The position numbers and the translations under genes are program-made. A stretch of DNA of 64,000 bases from JAIBBV01 sp044347745 (GTDB lineage Bacteria > Bdellovibrionota_C > UBA2361 > JAFLCA01), in the NCBI GenBank assembly GCA_044347745.1, contig JBIKUD010000007.1, forward strand, positions 35,463 through 99,462, in the 5' to 3' direction. Each line of letters begins with the position of its first letter. Position 1 is the stretch's first letter. Below are positions 26,878 through 35,743 of this stretch, one piece after another. The notes under the pieces are model-generated. The model searched no databases. It saw nothing but the letters and a program-made list of their open reading frames with translations, and was not told the origin of the DNA.

Positions 26878-27882
26878 ATGCCCACCAAATCCAAAAAAAT
26901 TGAGCATAAACCGCTAAGCCCAAACGAAGTCTTGTTTGGCTCAACTCAGCAGCCAAGCCTAGACCTCCCCTGCGACCATTATGCAGGCAACCCGCGCTTT
27001 GCGGCAAAAGCCATCGAGCTTCAAGCTACGGCGCATGGGCGTTTTGATATAACGCTGGATCTCGAAGATGGGGCTGCCCTCGGAAATCACCGAGCGCTTT
27101 GTGACGAATATATTGATATACTTCGCTCGCCAAAGAACAGTTATCGGCGTATGGGCATACGACTTGGGGATTTAGAAAAGTCGGATTGGAAACAACACAC
27201 TCGCGCACTTATTAGTGGCGCTGGCAAAGAACTTGCCTATATTACGCTCCCAAAAATAAAGAGCACCAAACAAATAGTTGCTTTTCATAAGTTTGTGCGC
27301 GAACAATCAAAAAAAGCCAAACTGAAACGCATAATTCCACTCAGAGTTTTAATTGAAACTCCCCAAGCACTGGCTGAGGTCAACGCTATTGCTGCGCTTC
27401 CACAGGTAATTAGTCTCGATTTTGGGCTCATGGATTACATGTCAGAATGGCAGGGCCGCATTCCTAGTTATTGCATGAAAAGCCCTTGGCAGTTCTCGCA
27501 CCCATTATTGGCACACGCTAAAATTCAAATTAGCAGTGCCGCTGCATATTTTGGTAAAAGTGCCTCACATAACGTTTGTGTTGATGTTGCAAATCCCGAA
27601 CAAGCTTTTCGCGACGCCCTTTGTGCAAAAAACGAGTTTGGCTTTAATCGCATGTGGAGCATTCATCCTGACCAAATTACCGCAATTATTGCCGCATTTA
27701 CCCCTTCACAATCAGAATTAAACGAGGCCGCACTTATTTTGCAGCAAGCCCAAGCGGTAGACTGGGCACCCATTCAACACGCTGGTCAGCTTCATGACCG
27801 GGCTTCCTATCGCATTTTTTGGCAAAAAATTTGCCAAGCAAAAATGCTGGGTGTCGATATGACGAAAACTTTCTCAAGTTAA
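26878..27882 (+). CDS. CitE/HpcH-like CoA-ester lyase family protein
   Basis: A 334-residue protein of the HpcH/HpaI aldolase/citrate-lyase-beta superfamily, enzymes that cleave or form malyl-, citramalyl- or related CoA esters with Mg2+. Motifs seen are the metal-binding strand DITLDLEDGA (about 57-66), RVLIETPQALAEV (about 160), FGLMDYMSEW and the end motif MWSIHPDQI. The substrate cannot be told from sequence. It is divergent from aroF and convergent with the histidine phosphatase gene, with a 5-base gap. Confidence 0.82.
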   Translation: MPTKSKKIEHKPLSPNEVLFGSTQQPSLDLPCDHYAGNPRFAAKAIELQATAHGRFDITLDLEDGAALGNHRALCDEYIDILRSPKNSYRRMGIRLGDLEKSDWKQHTRALISGAGKELAYITLPKIKSTKQIVAFHKFVREQSKKAKLKRIIPLRVLIETPQALAEVNAIAALPQVISLDFGLMDYMSEWQGRIPSYCMKSPWQFSHPLLAHAKIQISSAAAYFGKSASHNVCVDVANPEQAFRDALCAKNEFGFNRMWSIHPDQITAIIAAFTPSQSELNEAALILQQAQAVDWAPIQHAGQLHDRASYRIFWQKICQAKMLGVDMTKTFSS

Positions 27883-27887
27883 AAAGC

Positions 27888-28541
27888 TCAGCGCAGTAGC
27901 GTTACTTCTCTTTCGCCAAGTTCCATCGGCCTCTTGTTCCAAAAAAGCACTTTTGGGTTGGTTCCTATTCTTAAAGCTGACAATGCACCGGTGCGCATTT
28001 TTACACCTGAATCGGCAAGTTGATCGTCAAATGCGGAAGGAATGAGATTTAAAAAATAGCGCAAGCGACCATTGCTACTCACAAGAAGCGGCATTCGTGC
28101 ATCACCTTTAACCAATTCCTCAGTCAACGCTTCAACTTCGTTCGTAAACTCCTCAGCCGAGCCCTTCCAGCCCCCCACCTGAGGCCACCTACTCCTTTTT
28201 TCCCAAAGCTCAAGCGCCTCGGCTCCGAATTGGCGCGCGACTTCATCAGAGGTCAATCCGCTCCACTCACCATAATCAATTTCGCCGAGACGTTCATCTA
28301 CACCAACAGGAATCGTCGCGCCGATAATTCCTCTGCAAATTTGTGCAAAATTTAGAGTTCTTGAAAGCGGACCTGCAATAATTTTTTGGGGCTGCACATG
28401 GTTAGCCTTTAGCCATTCGCCCACATCTTTCGCCTGCGCTTCTCCGCGACTTGTCAGCGCGAGGTCATTTCGAGCCCCCACCCAGGTGACTGGCTCACCG
28501 GGAGCAAATGTATCTCCATGCCTTGCCAAAAGAATAATCAC
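27888..28541 (-). CDS. histidine phosphatase (phosphoglycerate mutase-like) family protein
   Basis: A 217-residue phosphatase-fold protein. The catalytic LLARHGDT (His8) and the pocket residues in GPLSRTLNFAQI and LGEIDYGEWSG are present. The second pocket His, normally in a SHG motif, is replaced by Asn (LLVSSNGRLRYF), so either this is a subfamily with different chemistry or it is weakened. It follows kdsB on the same strand and may be co-transcribed with kdsB and the RidA-like gene. Confidence 0.85.
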   Translation of the reverse strand: MIILLARHGDTFAPGEPVTWVGARNDLALTSRGEAQAKDVGEWLKANHVQPQKIIAGPLSRTLNFAQICRGIIGATIPVGVDERLGEIDYGEWSGLTSDEVARQFGAEALELWEKRSRWPQVGGWKGSAEEFTNEVEALTEELVKGDARMPLLVSSNGRLRYFLNLIPSAFDDQLADSGVKMRTGALSALRIGTNPKVLFWNKRPMELGEREVTLLR

Positions 28542-28630
28542 AGATCCTCTTTCAATTTTCTAAAACCGAGAGCACATTTTTATATGACCACACTTGGCAC
28601 TACCCGATGTCACTTGCCGTTAAAAAACTT

Positions 28631-29413
28631 CTAGGGAACAAGCTCTCCCTCTGAGGCAATAATTTTCTCGGCGATAGCAACATCCTCCGGTTTATCCACC
28701 GACCAATGCGAACGCCCCCCATACTCAACAGGAACAATTTGAATTGGAATTCCATGCTCAAGCGCCCGCAACTGCTCAAGCTGCTCAGCTTCCTCAAGCG
28801 GTGTTGGGGGCAACTTAACTAATTGCTCCAATACTGCGTACTGGTAGGCATAGAGTCCAATATGCCGGTAAACCGGATGAGAATCGGCATCTGCACGACG
28901 TAAAAAGGGAATGCTACTCTTTGAAAAATAGAGCGCTTGTTTATTCAAATTAAAGGTTACAAAAGTTCCACCTGCAGCAGACCCGCGAGCTTCAAGCATT
29001 TGCTGATGCTGTGCCTTTCCGAGCCGAACTGCAGGTGTGGCGAGGAGCGGAGCCTTTGGCTGCGTCATCACCGCTACAAGCGCATCAAGCACATGCGGTG
29101 GCGTTAATACCGCATCGCCCTGCAAGTTTAATACTATTGAAGGTTTGATACTTTGCGCCTTTGCGACTTCAAAACAACGCTCGGTACCGTTGCGGCAATC
29201 TGGGCTCGTCATGGCAACCAGTCCACCGAATGACGTCGCATGCTCAGCTATTCGCTGATCATCGGTTGCAATAAATACAGAATCTACCCCACGTATTGCG
29301 TTTGCAATTCTCCACACTCGCTCAATCATTGAGCGCCCTGCTATACGAGCAAGAGGCTTACCAGGGAAACGACTTGAGCCAAAGCGACAGGGAATAATAA
29401 TTGCAACACTCAC
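28631..29413 (-). CDS. kdsB: 3-deoxy-manno-octulosonate cytidylyltransferase
   Basis: Activates Kdo as CMP-Kdo for lipopolysaccharide core. The 260-residue product has the nucleotide-binding start IIPCRFGSSRFPGKPLARIA (about 6-25), DSVFIATDDQRI, SPDCRNGTERC and NLQGDAVLTPPHVLDAL, and later RHIGLYAYQYAVLEQL. All fit KdsB at normal length. It starts 8 bases after the RidA-like gene, so the two are one unit; no other Kdo genes are near. Confidence 0.93.
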   Translation of the reverse strand: MSVAIIIPCRFGSSRFPGKPLARIAGRSMIERVWRIANAIRGVDSVFIATDDQRIAEHATSFGGLVAMTSPDCRNGTERCFEVAKAQSIKPSIVLNLQGDAVLTPPHVLDALVAVMTQPKAPLLATPAVRLGKAQHQQMLEARGSAAGGTFVTFNLNKQALYFSKSSIPFLRRADADSHPVYRHIGLYAYQYAVLEQLVKLPPTPLEEAEQLEQLRALEHGIPIQIVPVEYGGRSHWSVDKPEDVAIAEKIIASEGELVP

Positions 29414-29421
29414 GCTGCTCC

Positions 29422-29853
29422 TTACTTATCAAAAATAAGGCTCTTACTCTCAACGAGCTGACAACCCAAAACTGCTTCCATCTCAAGCTCAATCGTTAGG
29501 CGCGGGTCTACTAATTTTGCAACTTGCACAATTGAACTGGCAGGACGCACATCACCAAGAATTTCTCGATGTGCTTTGGCGTAGTCATCCCAACGTGACA
29601 TTTGAGTAATATAAAGCCGAGTTCTTACCACATCAGTCAGCGAAAACCCTGCGGCTCCTAAAATTTCTCGGCACTTAAACAAAATATATTTAGTCTGCTC
29701 ATAGGGCTCACCTGCAGCATGCACCTCACCTTTTGCGTTAATCGCAGTTGTTCCTGAAATAAAGAGGTGATTACCAGCGCGCACCGCTCGCGAATAGCCA
29801 CGAAGTGGTTCCCAAGCTAAGCCAGAAGAAAAGTTGGTACGTTCAATACTCAT
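29422..29853 (-). CDS. RidA/YjgF-family protein
   Basis: Member of the Rid family, which hydrolyses reactive enamine/imine intermediates. The 143 residues include AVRAGNHLFISGTTAINAKG (about 23-42), YEQTKYILFKCREILGAAGF and the C-terminal RPASSIVQVAKLVDPRLTIE, where the Arg in DPRLTIELE matches the carboxylate-binding Arg of active members. It precedes kdsB by 8 bases. The physiological substrate is unknown. Confidence 0.9.
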   Translation of the reverse strand: MSIERTNFSSGLAWEPLRGYSRAVRAGNHLFISGTTAINAKGEVHAAGEPYEQTKYILFKCREILGAAGFSLTDVVRTRLYITQMSRWDDYAKAHREILGDVRPASSIVQVAKLVDPRLTIELEMEAVLGCQLVESKSLIFDK

Positions 29854-29974
29854 GTCACAAACACCCTAAAAACAGCCATTTCGTGAACTATGCAGGCACC
29901 CCGTTACTTTAAACTATCGTACAAGAGAGGCAAGATTAAGAGCGCGTGACAAAAATTACAGTTCTGGCCCTACA

Positions 29975-30328
29975 TTATGCGGGGCGGAACATGAAGAACA
30001 CGGCCCCAACCAGACACAAAAAAGCAGCCACATGGTTCCAACCCATCGGTTCTTTTAAGTACCACACCGAAAAACCCGCAAACACTAATAAGGTGATTAC
30101 CTCTTGAACTGTCTTAAGCTGAGCCGCGGACATAGTTGCATGCCCCATTCTATTCGCCGGTATCATCAAACAATATTCAAAAAAGGCGATACCCCAACTT
30201 ACGAGCACTACTTGCCATAGGGGCAATTCTTTGAATTTTAGGTGTCCATACCAGGCAAAGGTCATAAAAATGTTGGAGGCACAAAGCAGCAGGATGGTGT
30301 ACATAATATGGTTTGTTAAAAAGCTCAT
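29975..30328 (-). CDS. DUF486 family small membrane protein
   Basis: A 117-residue protein with four hydrophobic helices, about residues 8-28, 37-57, 72-92 and 97-115 (ending VGAVFFMFRP), and the conserved loop NRMGHATMSAAQLKTVQEVI. This is the pattern of DUF486, related to the small DMT transporters. Substrate unknown. It is divergent from the J-like gene with 57 bases between them. Confidence 0.85.
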   Translation of the reverse strand: MSFLTNHIMYTILLLCASNIFMTFAWYGHLKFKELPLWQVVLVSWGIAFFEYCLMIPANRMGHATMSAAQLKTVQEVITLLVFAGFSVWYLKEPMGWNHVAAFLCLVGAVFFMFRPA

Positions 30329-30385
30329 TCAGAGGTTACACTGCACTTTATGGGCCTAACCTATTCGAAATGAGTACCGCTCCCC

Positions 30386-30775
30386 ATGTCCTTGGACAAG
30401 TTCAAATCAAAATCCTTCTATGAATTGCTTGGTGTGCGCTCTGACGCCTCAATGGAAGAAATTAAGCGAGCGTACCGTGACATTTCGCGCATTTACGATC
30501 CAAGCTCCAATTTTTATGCCGATCTGATTGACGATCCGCCTAAACCTCGGGACCTAGAAATTTTTAAGCTCGTGACTAATGCCTATGAAACGTTGGCAGA
30601 TGAAGAGAAACGCAAAGTGTATGACCGCTCACTTAATCCAGAATATTCAAGTGCTGCTGCGTATGCCGAAGCTTCATCGTCAACTGTCGAACGAACTCCT
30701 CTGCTTAAAAACTGGTCGCTCTGGGGTGCCGGGTTACTTTTAGTGGCGCTTGTTCTTGTATTGCGTTCCCTCTAG
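30386..30775 (+). CDS. J-domain-like protein lacking the HPD motif, with C-terminal membrane anchor
   Basis: A 129-residue protein. The first 95 residues follow the J-domain pattern (SFYELLGVRSDASMEEIKRA, then AYETLADEEKRKVYDRSL), but the His-Pro-Asp that triggers DnaK ATPase is YDP (Tyr37-Asp38-Pro39). A single membrane helix ends the chain (about 107-127, AGLLLVALVLVL). With the loss of HPD it cannot be a standard DnaK co-chaperone; it may be a J-like membrane adaptor. It converges on aroB. Confidence 0.85.
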   Translation: MSLDKFKSKSFYELLGVRSDASMEEIKRAYRDISRIYDPSSNFYADLIDDPPKPRDLEIFKLVTNAYETLADEEKRKVYDRSLNPEYSSAAAYAEASSSTVERTPLLKNWSLWGAGLLLVALVLVLRSL

Positions 30776-30781
30776 AACTTG

Positions 30782-30813
30782 TCTCATAAATATCCTCCCT
30801 GGCATTTATGAGA
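30782..30813. terminator. hairpin between convergent J-like and aroB genes
   Basis: TCTCATAAAT and ATTTATGAGA form a perfect 10-bp stem with a 12-base loop between the ends of two convergent genes. There is no clear T-run, so it may be a bidirectional end-of-transcript structure. Confidence 0.5.
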
Positions 30814-30829
30814 GGGCTTCTACCTACGT

Positions 30830-31927
30830 TTATTCAGTAACTAAAAAGCTCGTCATGGCCCTTTGAAACTCAGAAAACTCAACTCTTGAATCAAAATTGA
30901 CCGCTCCAATTTGTGTTGGCAAGGCCCACAGCACTTCGCCCCTAGACTTCTTTTTATCAAGTGCGATAAGTCGCCATAAGGACTGAGCATCAAGCGTATA
31001 GCCAAGTTTGGTGGGCAACTGCTGCCTATGCAGCATTAAGTTAAGCTGGGCGAAACAAGCCTCCTCACAAAAACCTTTCGAAAGTGCAATTGATGTTTCA
31101 ATCAACATTCCTAAAGCTACTGCTTCACCATGCAACAAAGGGTTTGCGGTTTGATTTGATACAGCCTCTAACGCATGCCCTACCGTATGGCCAAAATTAA
31201 GCACACGTCGCAGACCCGTTTCAGCAAAATCTTGCTGTACAATTGAAATTTTGTGTTGAATTGCTGCTGCAAGCAACTTGTGAAGGTTAGAATGTTCTGG
31301 CGTAACAGCAGAGGCACAAAGCTGCTCTGCCATCACCACATCACAGCAGCACGCAATTTTAATTATTTCAGCTAAGCCGGCCCGAAACTCTCGTGCGGGC
31401 AAAGACCGCAGCAACGACAAATCGCAGAGCACATAAGAGGGAAGCCAAAATGTGCCCACGCTGTTTTTCACATGTTCTAAATTTACGGCAGTTTTGCCGC
31501 CAATTGCGGCATCAGCCATGCCCAGTAAGGTGCTGGGTATCAGCACTACAGGCACTCCTCTATGAAAGGTACTGGCAGAGAACCCCACCACATCACAAAG
31601 AGCCCCGCCGCCCAAAGCCACTACAAGCGACGATCTATCCAAATTCTGTCGCTGGTAAAAGTTCCACAATTCCTGAAGCACAGCTGCGGTTTTTGTCTGC
31701 TCACCACCCTCAAGGAAAAAGGTAGATGAATCGGCTATGTTATGTACCTGCCTAAACTGGCTTAGTTCATCCCGAAACCGTGATTCACAAACCAATACAC
31801 TCTTTTTGTCTTTTAATATTAAGTTCCAAAGAGATTTGTCGGCCAATAAATCAGTGCCGACACACACCTGGCATTGCTGAGTAGGCGGCTGTACGGAAAG
31901 TGTAAGGACTTGGTTCTCTTTTTCCAT
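30830..31927 (-). CDS. aroB: 3-dehydroquinate synthase
   Basis: Second step of the shikimate pathway; an NAD- and metal-dependent enzyme. From the ATG at 31927 (preceded by CTGGAG) it has 365 residues. Family motifs are VVALGGGALCDVVGFSASTF, PSTLLGMADAAIGGKTAVNL, LRRVLNFGHTVGHALEAVS and LLHGEAVALGM, giving the metal-binding His and Glu residues. Length is usual. It lies 34 bases after the SAM-hydroxide adenosyltransferase-like gene on the same strand and may be co-transcribed. Confidence 0.94.
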   Translation of the reverse strand: MEKENQVLTLSVQPPTQQCQVCVGTDLLADKSLWNLILKDKKSVLVCESRFRDELSQFRQVHNIADSSTFFLEGGEQTKTAAVLQELWNFYQRQNLDRSSLVVALGGGALCDVVGFSASTFHRGVPVVLIPSTLLGMADAAIGGKTAVNLEHVKNSVGTFWLPSYVLCDLSLLRSLPAREFRAGLAEIIKIACCCDVVMAEQLCASAVTPEHSNLHKLLAAAIQHKISIVQQDFAETGLRRVLNFGHTVGHALEAVSNQTANPLLHGEAVALGMLIETSIALSKGFCEEACFAQLNLMLHRQQLPTKLGYTLDAQSLWRLIALDKKKSRGEVLWALPTQIGAVNFDSRVEFSEFQRAMTSFLVTE

Positions 31928-31961
31928 GCACAACCAACTCCAGTTTAAGCACTCACCAAGT

Positions 31962-32765
31962 TTAGGTGAGCTCTATCTCAATAGGAGCTCCGCTGCTTGG
32001 TCTTCTAAAGGTCTCCCAAGCAGATGATCCACGTTGAAATATTTCCCAAAAACGGCGGCTATGGCCACTGCTTCCTGGTGAAAAAGCAATATCTCCTTCG
32101 CGCACATTAAAACTTCCAGTTGCCACTGTCATGGCAAATCGCACGCCATTAATTCGGGCAAATACACGCTGCCCTGCTTTGAGTCCTTTGACTAGTTTAT
32201 CGCCTGTACGAATAGTGGTTTTTAAATTTCCGAAAGAATCGACGTAGGCAACGGCCGATGGGGGCGGCGGTGGAATCACTTTAATTGGGTCCAAGCGGCG
32301 ATTTAAGAAATCCACCCTACCCTTGGCAGCCATGCCCACAACCGGCGGAAAGATGTCTCGACTACGAAACTGCGAGCCACCTTTATTAACGTTTACCGAC
32401 CAAAGTTCTTTAAAACTGTCGCGCACGAACGACAAAGAATAGCCGCTGTTGACAGCGACCACCGGCACACCATTTCGCAAAACACCGTAAAGTAATCCTT
32501 CACCTTCATTGTTTTTGCGAGCTGCTGAGCGATCTTTTCTTGGCGCACAGTTGGCATACACTATCATGGGATCGGGTCTTAACTCAGGCTCTTGGAGTCC
32601 CAGCTGCGAAACAATAAAGCCCGTGGCTACAGTCTCAAAACTAGCCACGGAAGTCATATGCCAAGCATATTCTGCAGGTAAATGCCGCGCTAATGCCGAG
32701 CAAATTTCAGAAAAAGCTAAGTCACCAGGGGCGTAATCACAAACAATATGCAGAAGGGCCTTCAT
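31962..32765 (-). CDS. SAM-hydroxide adenosyltransferase (DUF62)-like protein
   Basis: A 267-residue protein with the pattern of the SAM_HAT family, which hydrolyses S-adenosylmethionine to adenosine and methionine. Seen are HIVCDYAPGDLAFSEICSAL at the start (where the family has the TDFG...D strand), SRDIFPPVVGMAAKG (about 132-146) and AYVDSFGNLKTTI (about 171-183). The usual VVDPGVG strand is changed to IVYANCAPRKDR, so it is a diverged member and activity is uncertain. It lies upstream of aroB. Confidence 0.7.
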   Translation of the reverse strand: MKALLHIVCDYAPGDLAFSEICSALARHLPAEYAWHMTSVASFETVATGFIVSQLGLQEPELRPDPMIVYANCAPRKDRSAARKNNEGEGLLYGVLRNGVPVVAVNSGYSLSFVRDSFKELWSVNVNKGGSQFRSRDIFPPVVGMAAKGRVDFLNRRLDPIKVIPPPPPSAVAYVDSFGNLKTTIRTGDKLVKGLKAGQRVFARINGVRFAMTVATGSFNVREGDIAFSPGSSGHSRRFWEIFQRGSSAWETFRRPSSGAPIEIELT

Positions 32766-32804
32766 AAGCAGCCTAAAAACACAGTAGTATTAAATAGTTA
32801 CAGC

Positions 32805-32868
32805 AAAAAGGGGAAGGCACTTCATAGTAGGCCAATGCAGCTCCGCATCTACCCGGGTCATGTGCCTT
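32805..32868 (-). terminator. terminator-like structure downstream of proS
   Basis: On the minus strand AAGGCAC and GTGCCTT pair around about 41 bases that contain an inner GTAG-ATGC...GCAT...CTAC stem; the outer stem is followed by CCCCTTTTT. It would end the proS transcript. The complex loop leaves open a small structured RNA. Confidence 0.5.
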
Positions 32869-32976
32869 AAATGCGGCGGGAGTCTACAACAGCTACCGTT
32901 CCTAATAAAGTAGGCCACCTAAGGCCATCCATGGCTCTGTAAACAACGTGCCAGATGTGCCTATGACGCAATGGCT

Positions 32977-34491
32977 CTAATATGCCTTTGCGAAAATGGC
33001 GTCAATTGTAGCTGGTTTGCCGGTGAGCACACAAGCGCCTTGAGTTCCCGATTGTTCAAACGGCAGGCAACGAATAGTCACTTTAAGTTCAGCAAGCATG
33101 GCTTCTGACGCAGGATCTCCGCACCATTTCGCTTTTACAAAGCCACCATGAATTTCTGGCTTCTCAGAATTTTTTGGAGTGAAAAAGGCTTTAAACTCTT
33201 CAAAATTTTTAATGTGCGAATAGGTATATTGATCGCGAAAAGCTCGAGCTTGAGACAAATAATTCGCCTGCATCTCATTGAGAATCTCAACAATGCGGCT
33301 CGGCACGTCATCAGCCTTCATCACAATTTTTTCTTTGTGACCTTTATCGCGTCGATACAAGACACAGTTTCCAGATTCTACATCTCGCGGACCCACTTCA
33401 ATACGCAACGGAATTCCTTTCTTAATCCACTGCCAATTCTTTTCTCCACCGCGCAGATCTCTGGTATCAACATGCACTGCAAGGTCACGCTCACCATAGC
33501 GAATACCACGCAACGACGCAGATAATTTGTCACAGAAAGAACGCACCGCAGCTTCTGACTCAGGCTTAGGAGTAACCGGTAAAATAACAACATGTTTCGG
33601 CGCAACTTTGGGAGGAACCCGTAACCCATCATCATCGGCATGAGTCATAATCATGCCACCAATAAGTCGAGTGGAAACGCCCCAAGAAGTCGTGTGTGCG
33701 TAGACGAGCTCTCCTGCCTCGTTGGTAAATTTAATCTCAGAAGCATGGGCAAAATTTTGCCCCAAATAATGCGAAGTTCCAGCCTGAAGGGCCTTCCTAT
33801 CTTGCATCATTGCTTCGATGCAGTAGGTGTTCACAGCTCCAGGGAACCTTTCACCAGGAGTTTTTTCACCAGCAAGCACCGGCATAGCCAAAATGTTCTC
33901 AGCAAACTCACGGTACACCTCCAGCATCTTCATGGTTTCAATACGTGCATCATTCTCATCAGCGTGCGCGGTGTGCCCTTCCTGCCACAAAAATTCAGCT
34001 GTGCGTAAAAACATTCGGGGGCGCATTTCCCAGCGTACGACATTGGCCCATTGGTTTATAAGCAAAGGCAAATCTCGATACGATTGCACCCATTTTGAAA
34101 AAGAATCGCCGATAATAGTTTCAGAAGTTGGGCGCACAACCAGTGGTTCATCAAGTGGCGCAGTGGGAACTAGTTTGCCGTCTTTGGCTTCAAGGCGATG
34201 ATGCGTGACTACGGCGCATTCTTTGGCAAACCCTTGCACGTGCGAGGCTTCTTTTTCTAAAAAGCTAATCGGAATAAAAAGCGGAAAGTAGGCATTCTCG
34301 TGGCCGGTATCTTTAATACGTTTATCAAGTTCACGCTGAATATTTTCCCAGACCCCCCAACCCCATGGCTTAATAACCATGCAACCGCGAACAGGAGAGC
34401 TTTCTGCTAAATCAGCAGCTTTAATAACTTGCTGGTACCACTCTGGATAATCTTGGACTCGGGTTGGGTTAATTGCTGTTTCTTGGGCCAT
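32977..34491 (-). CDS. proS: prolyl-tRNA synthetase, archaeal/eukaryotic type
   Basis: Charges tRNA-Pro. The 504-residue protein is the shorter ProS type 3, without the bacterial editing insertion. Class II motifs are present: MVIKPWGWGVWENIQRELD, RPTSETIIGDSFSKWVQSYR (about 122-141), FLRTAEFLWQEGHTAHADEN and HTTSWGVSTRLIGGMIMTHA. The anticodon-binding domain and the type-specific C-terminal domain (AKWCGDPASEAM, ending KAY) follow. Type 3 enzymes occur in scattered bacteria, so this is a lineage marker, not a defect. A structured terminator follows. Confidence 0.96.
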   Translation of the reverse strand: MAQETAINPTRVQDYPEWYQQVIKAADLAESSPVRGCMVIKPWGWGVWENIQRELDKRIKDTGHENAYFPLFIPISFLEKEASHVQGFAKECAVVTHHRLEAKDGKLVPTAPLDEPLVVRPTSETIIGDSFSKWVQSYRDLPLLINQWANVVRWEMRPRMFLRTAEFLWQEGHTAHADENDARIETMKMLEVYREFAENILAMPVLAGEKTPGERFPGAVNTYCIEAMMQDRKALQAGTSHYLGQNFAHASEIKFTNEAGELVYAHTTSWGVSTRLIGGMIMTHADDDGLRVPPKVAPKHVVILPVTPKPESEAAVRSFCDKLSASLRGIRYGERDLAVHVDTRDLRGGEKNWQWIKKGIPLRIEVGPRDVESGNCVLYRRDKGHKEKIVMKADDVPSRIVEILNEMQANYLSQARAFRDQYTYSHIKNFEEFKAFFTPKNSEKPEIHGGFVKAKWCGDPASEAMLAELKVTIRCLPFEQSGTQGACVLTGKPATIDAIFAKAY

Positions 34492-34702
34492 GGTTCACCA
34501 AATAGGAGTTATCGCTAAAAGCCACTATTAAATTAGCTTCGCATTGTAAACGAGCATCGTAAACTAGCATCATTTCTACAAAATCCATAGTGCATGACAA
34601 TCAGCATATTCCCTGGCCAGGGTCCCCCAACGTAAACTAAAGAAGCCATCGGACCAATTGCCAAAGAGGCGTTGCGGACGATCCGATTTATAGGGTGTAT
34701 GT

Positions 34703-35119
34703 ATGAGACCAATGCCAACAATTTTAGACGCTATGACCCCTTTCCCCCACTCAATAGAGGGAACTGAACATTTGAGAACCGCAGTAGCGCTTATGTATGC
34801 CAAAGAAATTCGGCACCTGCCAGTAACAACTGCTGGTCAACTCACCGGGCTACTTACCGACCGAGACGCCAAGCTGGCCATGGCGATAACCAAAAATAAA
34901 CGCGAGCAAGATGCTATGCTGGTTGAGGAAGTTTGCATCGTAGATCCCTATGTGGTGCCTCACACTGAAAAGCTAGATGTGGTTGTCCGCTCAATGGGCG
35001 AAAAGCACATAGGGTCGGCTTTAATCACCCGCGAGGGGAAACTTGTTGGAATTTTTACAGCCACCGATGCAATATATAGGCTCGCAGAGTTGTTGAAGGC
35101 GCATTATCCGGATGCTTAA
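34703..35119 (+). CDS. CBS-domain pair protein
   Basis: A 138-residue protein made of two CBS domains, which typically bind adenine nucleotides. First domain about 7-62 (AVALMYAKEIRHLPVTTAGQ, LLTDRDAKLAMAI), second about 75-128 (IVDPYVVPHTEKLDVVVRSM, LITREGKLVGIFTATDAI). It stands alone, divergent from proS. The ribosome site TAGGGTG is weak. Role is probably as an energy or ligand sensor for an unknown partner. Confidence 0.88.
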   Translation: MRPMPTILDAMTPFPHSIEGTEHLRTAVALMYAKEIRHLPVTTAGQLTGLLTDRDAKLAMAITKNKREQDAMLVEEVCIVDPYVVPHTEKLDVVVRSMGEKHIGSALITREGKLVGIFTATDAIYRLAELLKAHYPDA

Positions 35120-35179
35120 GAGCTTTAGGCTTGGCCAAAACGGGTTCGGCCACATCTCTTTCGGAACGAGAGCTCCTTC

Positions 35180-35716
35180 TTACCTGGCGTCTTCAACCAT
35201 CCTTTTAAGATTGCGAAGCCCCTTTTCAAACTCACCACCAACCATCTCGTCGCAGCTTACAAAAACGCCAATTAGTTTGAAGAAAAAGTTGCGTTCGCCG
35301 CTCACACTCCATCGTACTTTTGTTCCAGCCTCCGCAGGCATAAGCGCTATTTCGGCCAACTGCTGCATTTGAAATGGTTTGGTGTAAGTGAGCTTGGTTT
35401 TAACTACTTGGTTTGGAATTGAGTCTATAACTAAAGCCTCGCCAGTGCCCATTTGGCCTGGGCTATCCCAGGACGATTTAGAGCCTATGCCTTCTTCGGG
35501 TCCAGAATAGATAAGCACTACATCGGGGTCAGAATCCTTCCAGGGCATCCAGTTGTTGGCTTTTTGGGAATGGTTAATAAAGGGGAATATTTCATCGGGG
35601 GTGCCGTTTATTTCAATAGTGCGAGTTATCTGCATTTCAGCAGGCAATGAGGCCACATACATCAAAACCCCGGCCACAAGTGTAGCGAGAGCAAGGACAC
35701 ATTTCCTAAAAGACAT
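35180..35716 (-). CDS. SRPBCC-fold (polyketide cyclase-like) membrane-anchored protein
   Basis: A 178-residue START/SRPBCC-fold protein with an N-terminal membrane helix or signal anchor (CVLALATLVAGVLMYVASLP). The body begins ITRTIEINGTPDEIFPFINH and has the pattern VIDSIPNQVVKTKLTYTKPF and GTKVRWSVSGERNFFFKLIG. Such proteins hold hydrophobic ligands; none is identified. It lies 27 bases after the TetR gene and is probably co-transcribed with it, so it is likely part of the regulated cassette. Confidence 0.82.
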   Translation of the reverse strand: MSFRKCVLALATLVAGVLMYVASLPAEMQITRTIEINGTPDEIFPFINHSQKANNWMPWKDSDPDVVLIYSGPEEGIGSKSSWDSPGQMGTGEALVIDSIPNQVVKTKLTYTKPFQMQQLAEIALMPAEAGTKVRWSVSGERNFFFKLIGVFVSCDEMVGGEFEKGLRNLKRMVEDAR

Positions 35717-35743
35717 AGAGCAAATTTCTCCTAAGCTAAAAAT

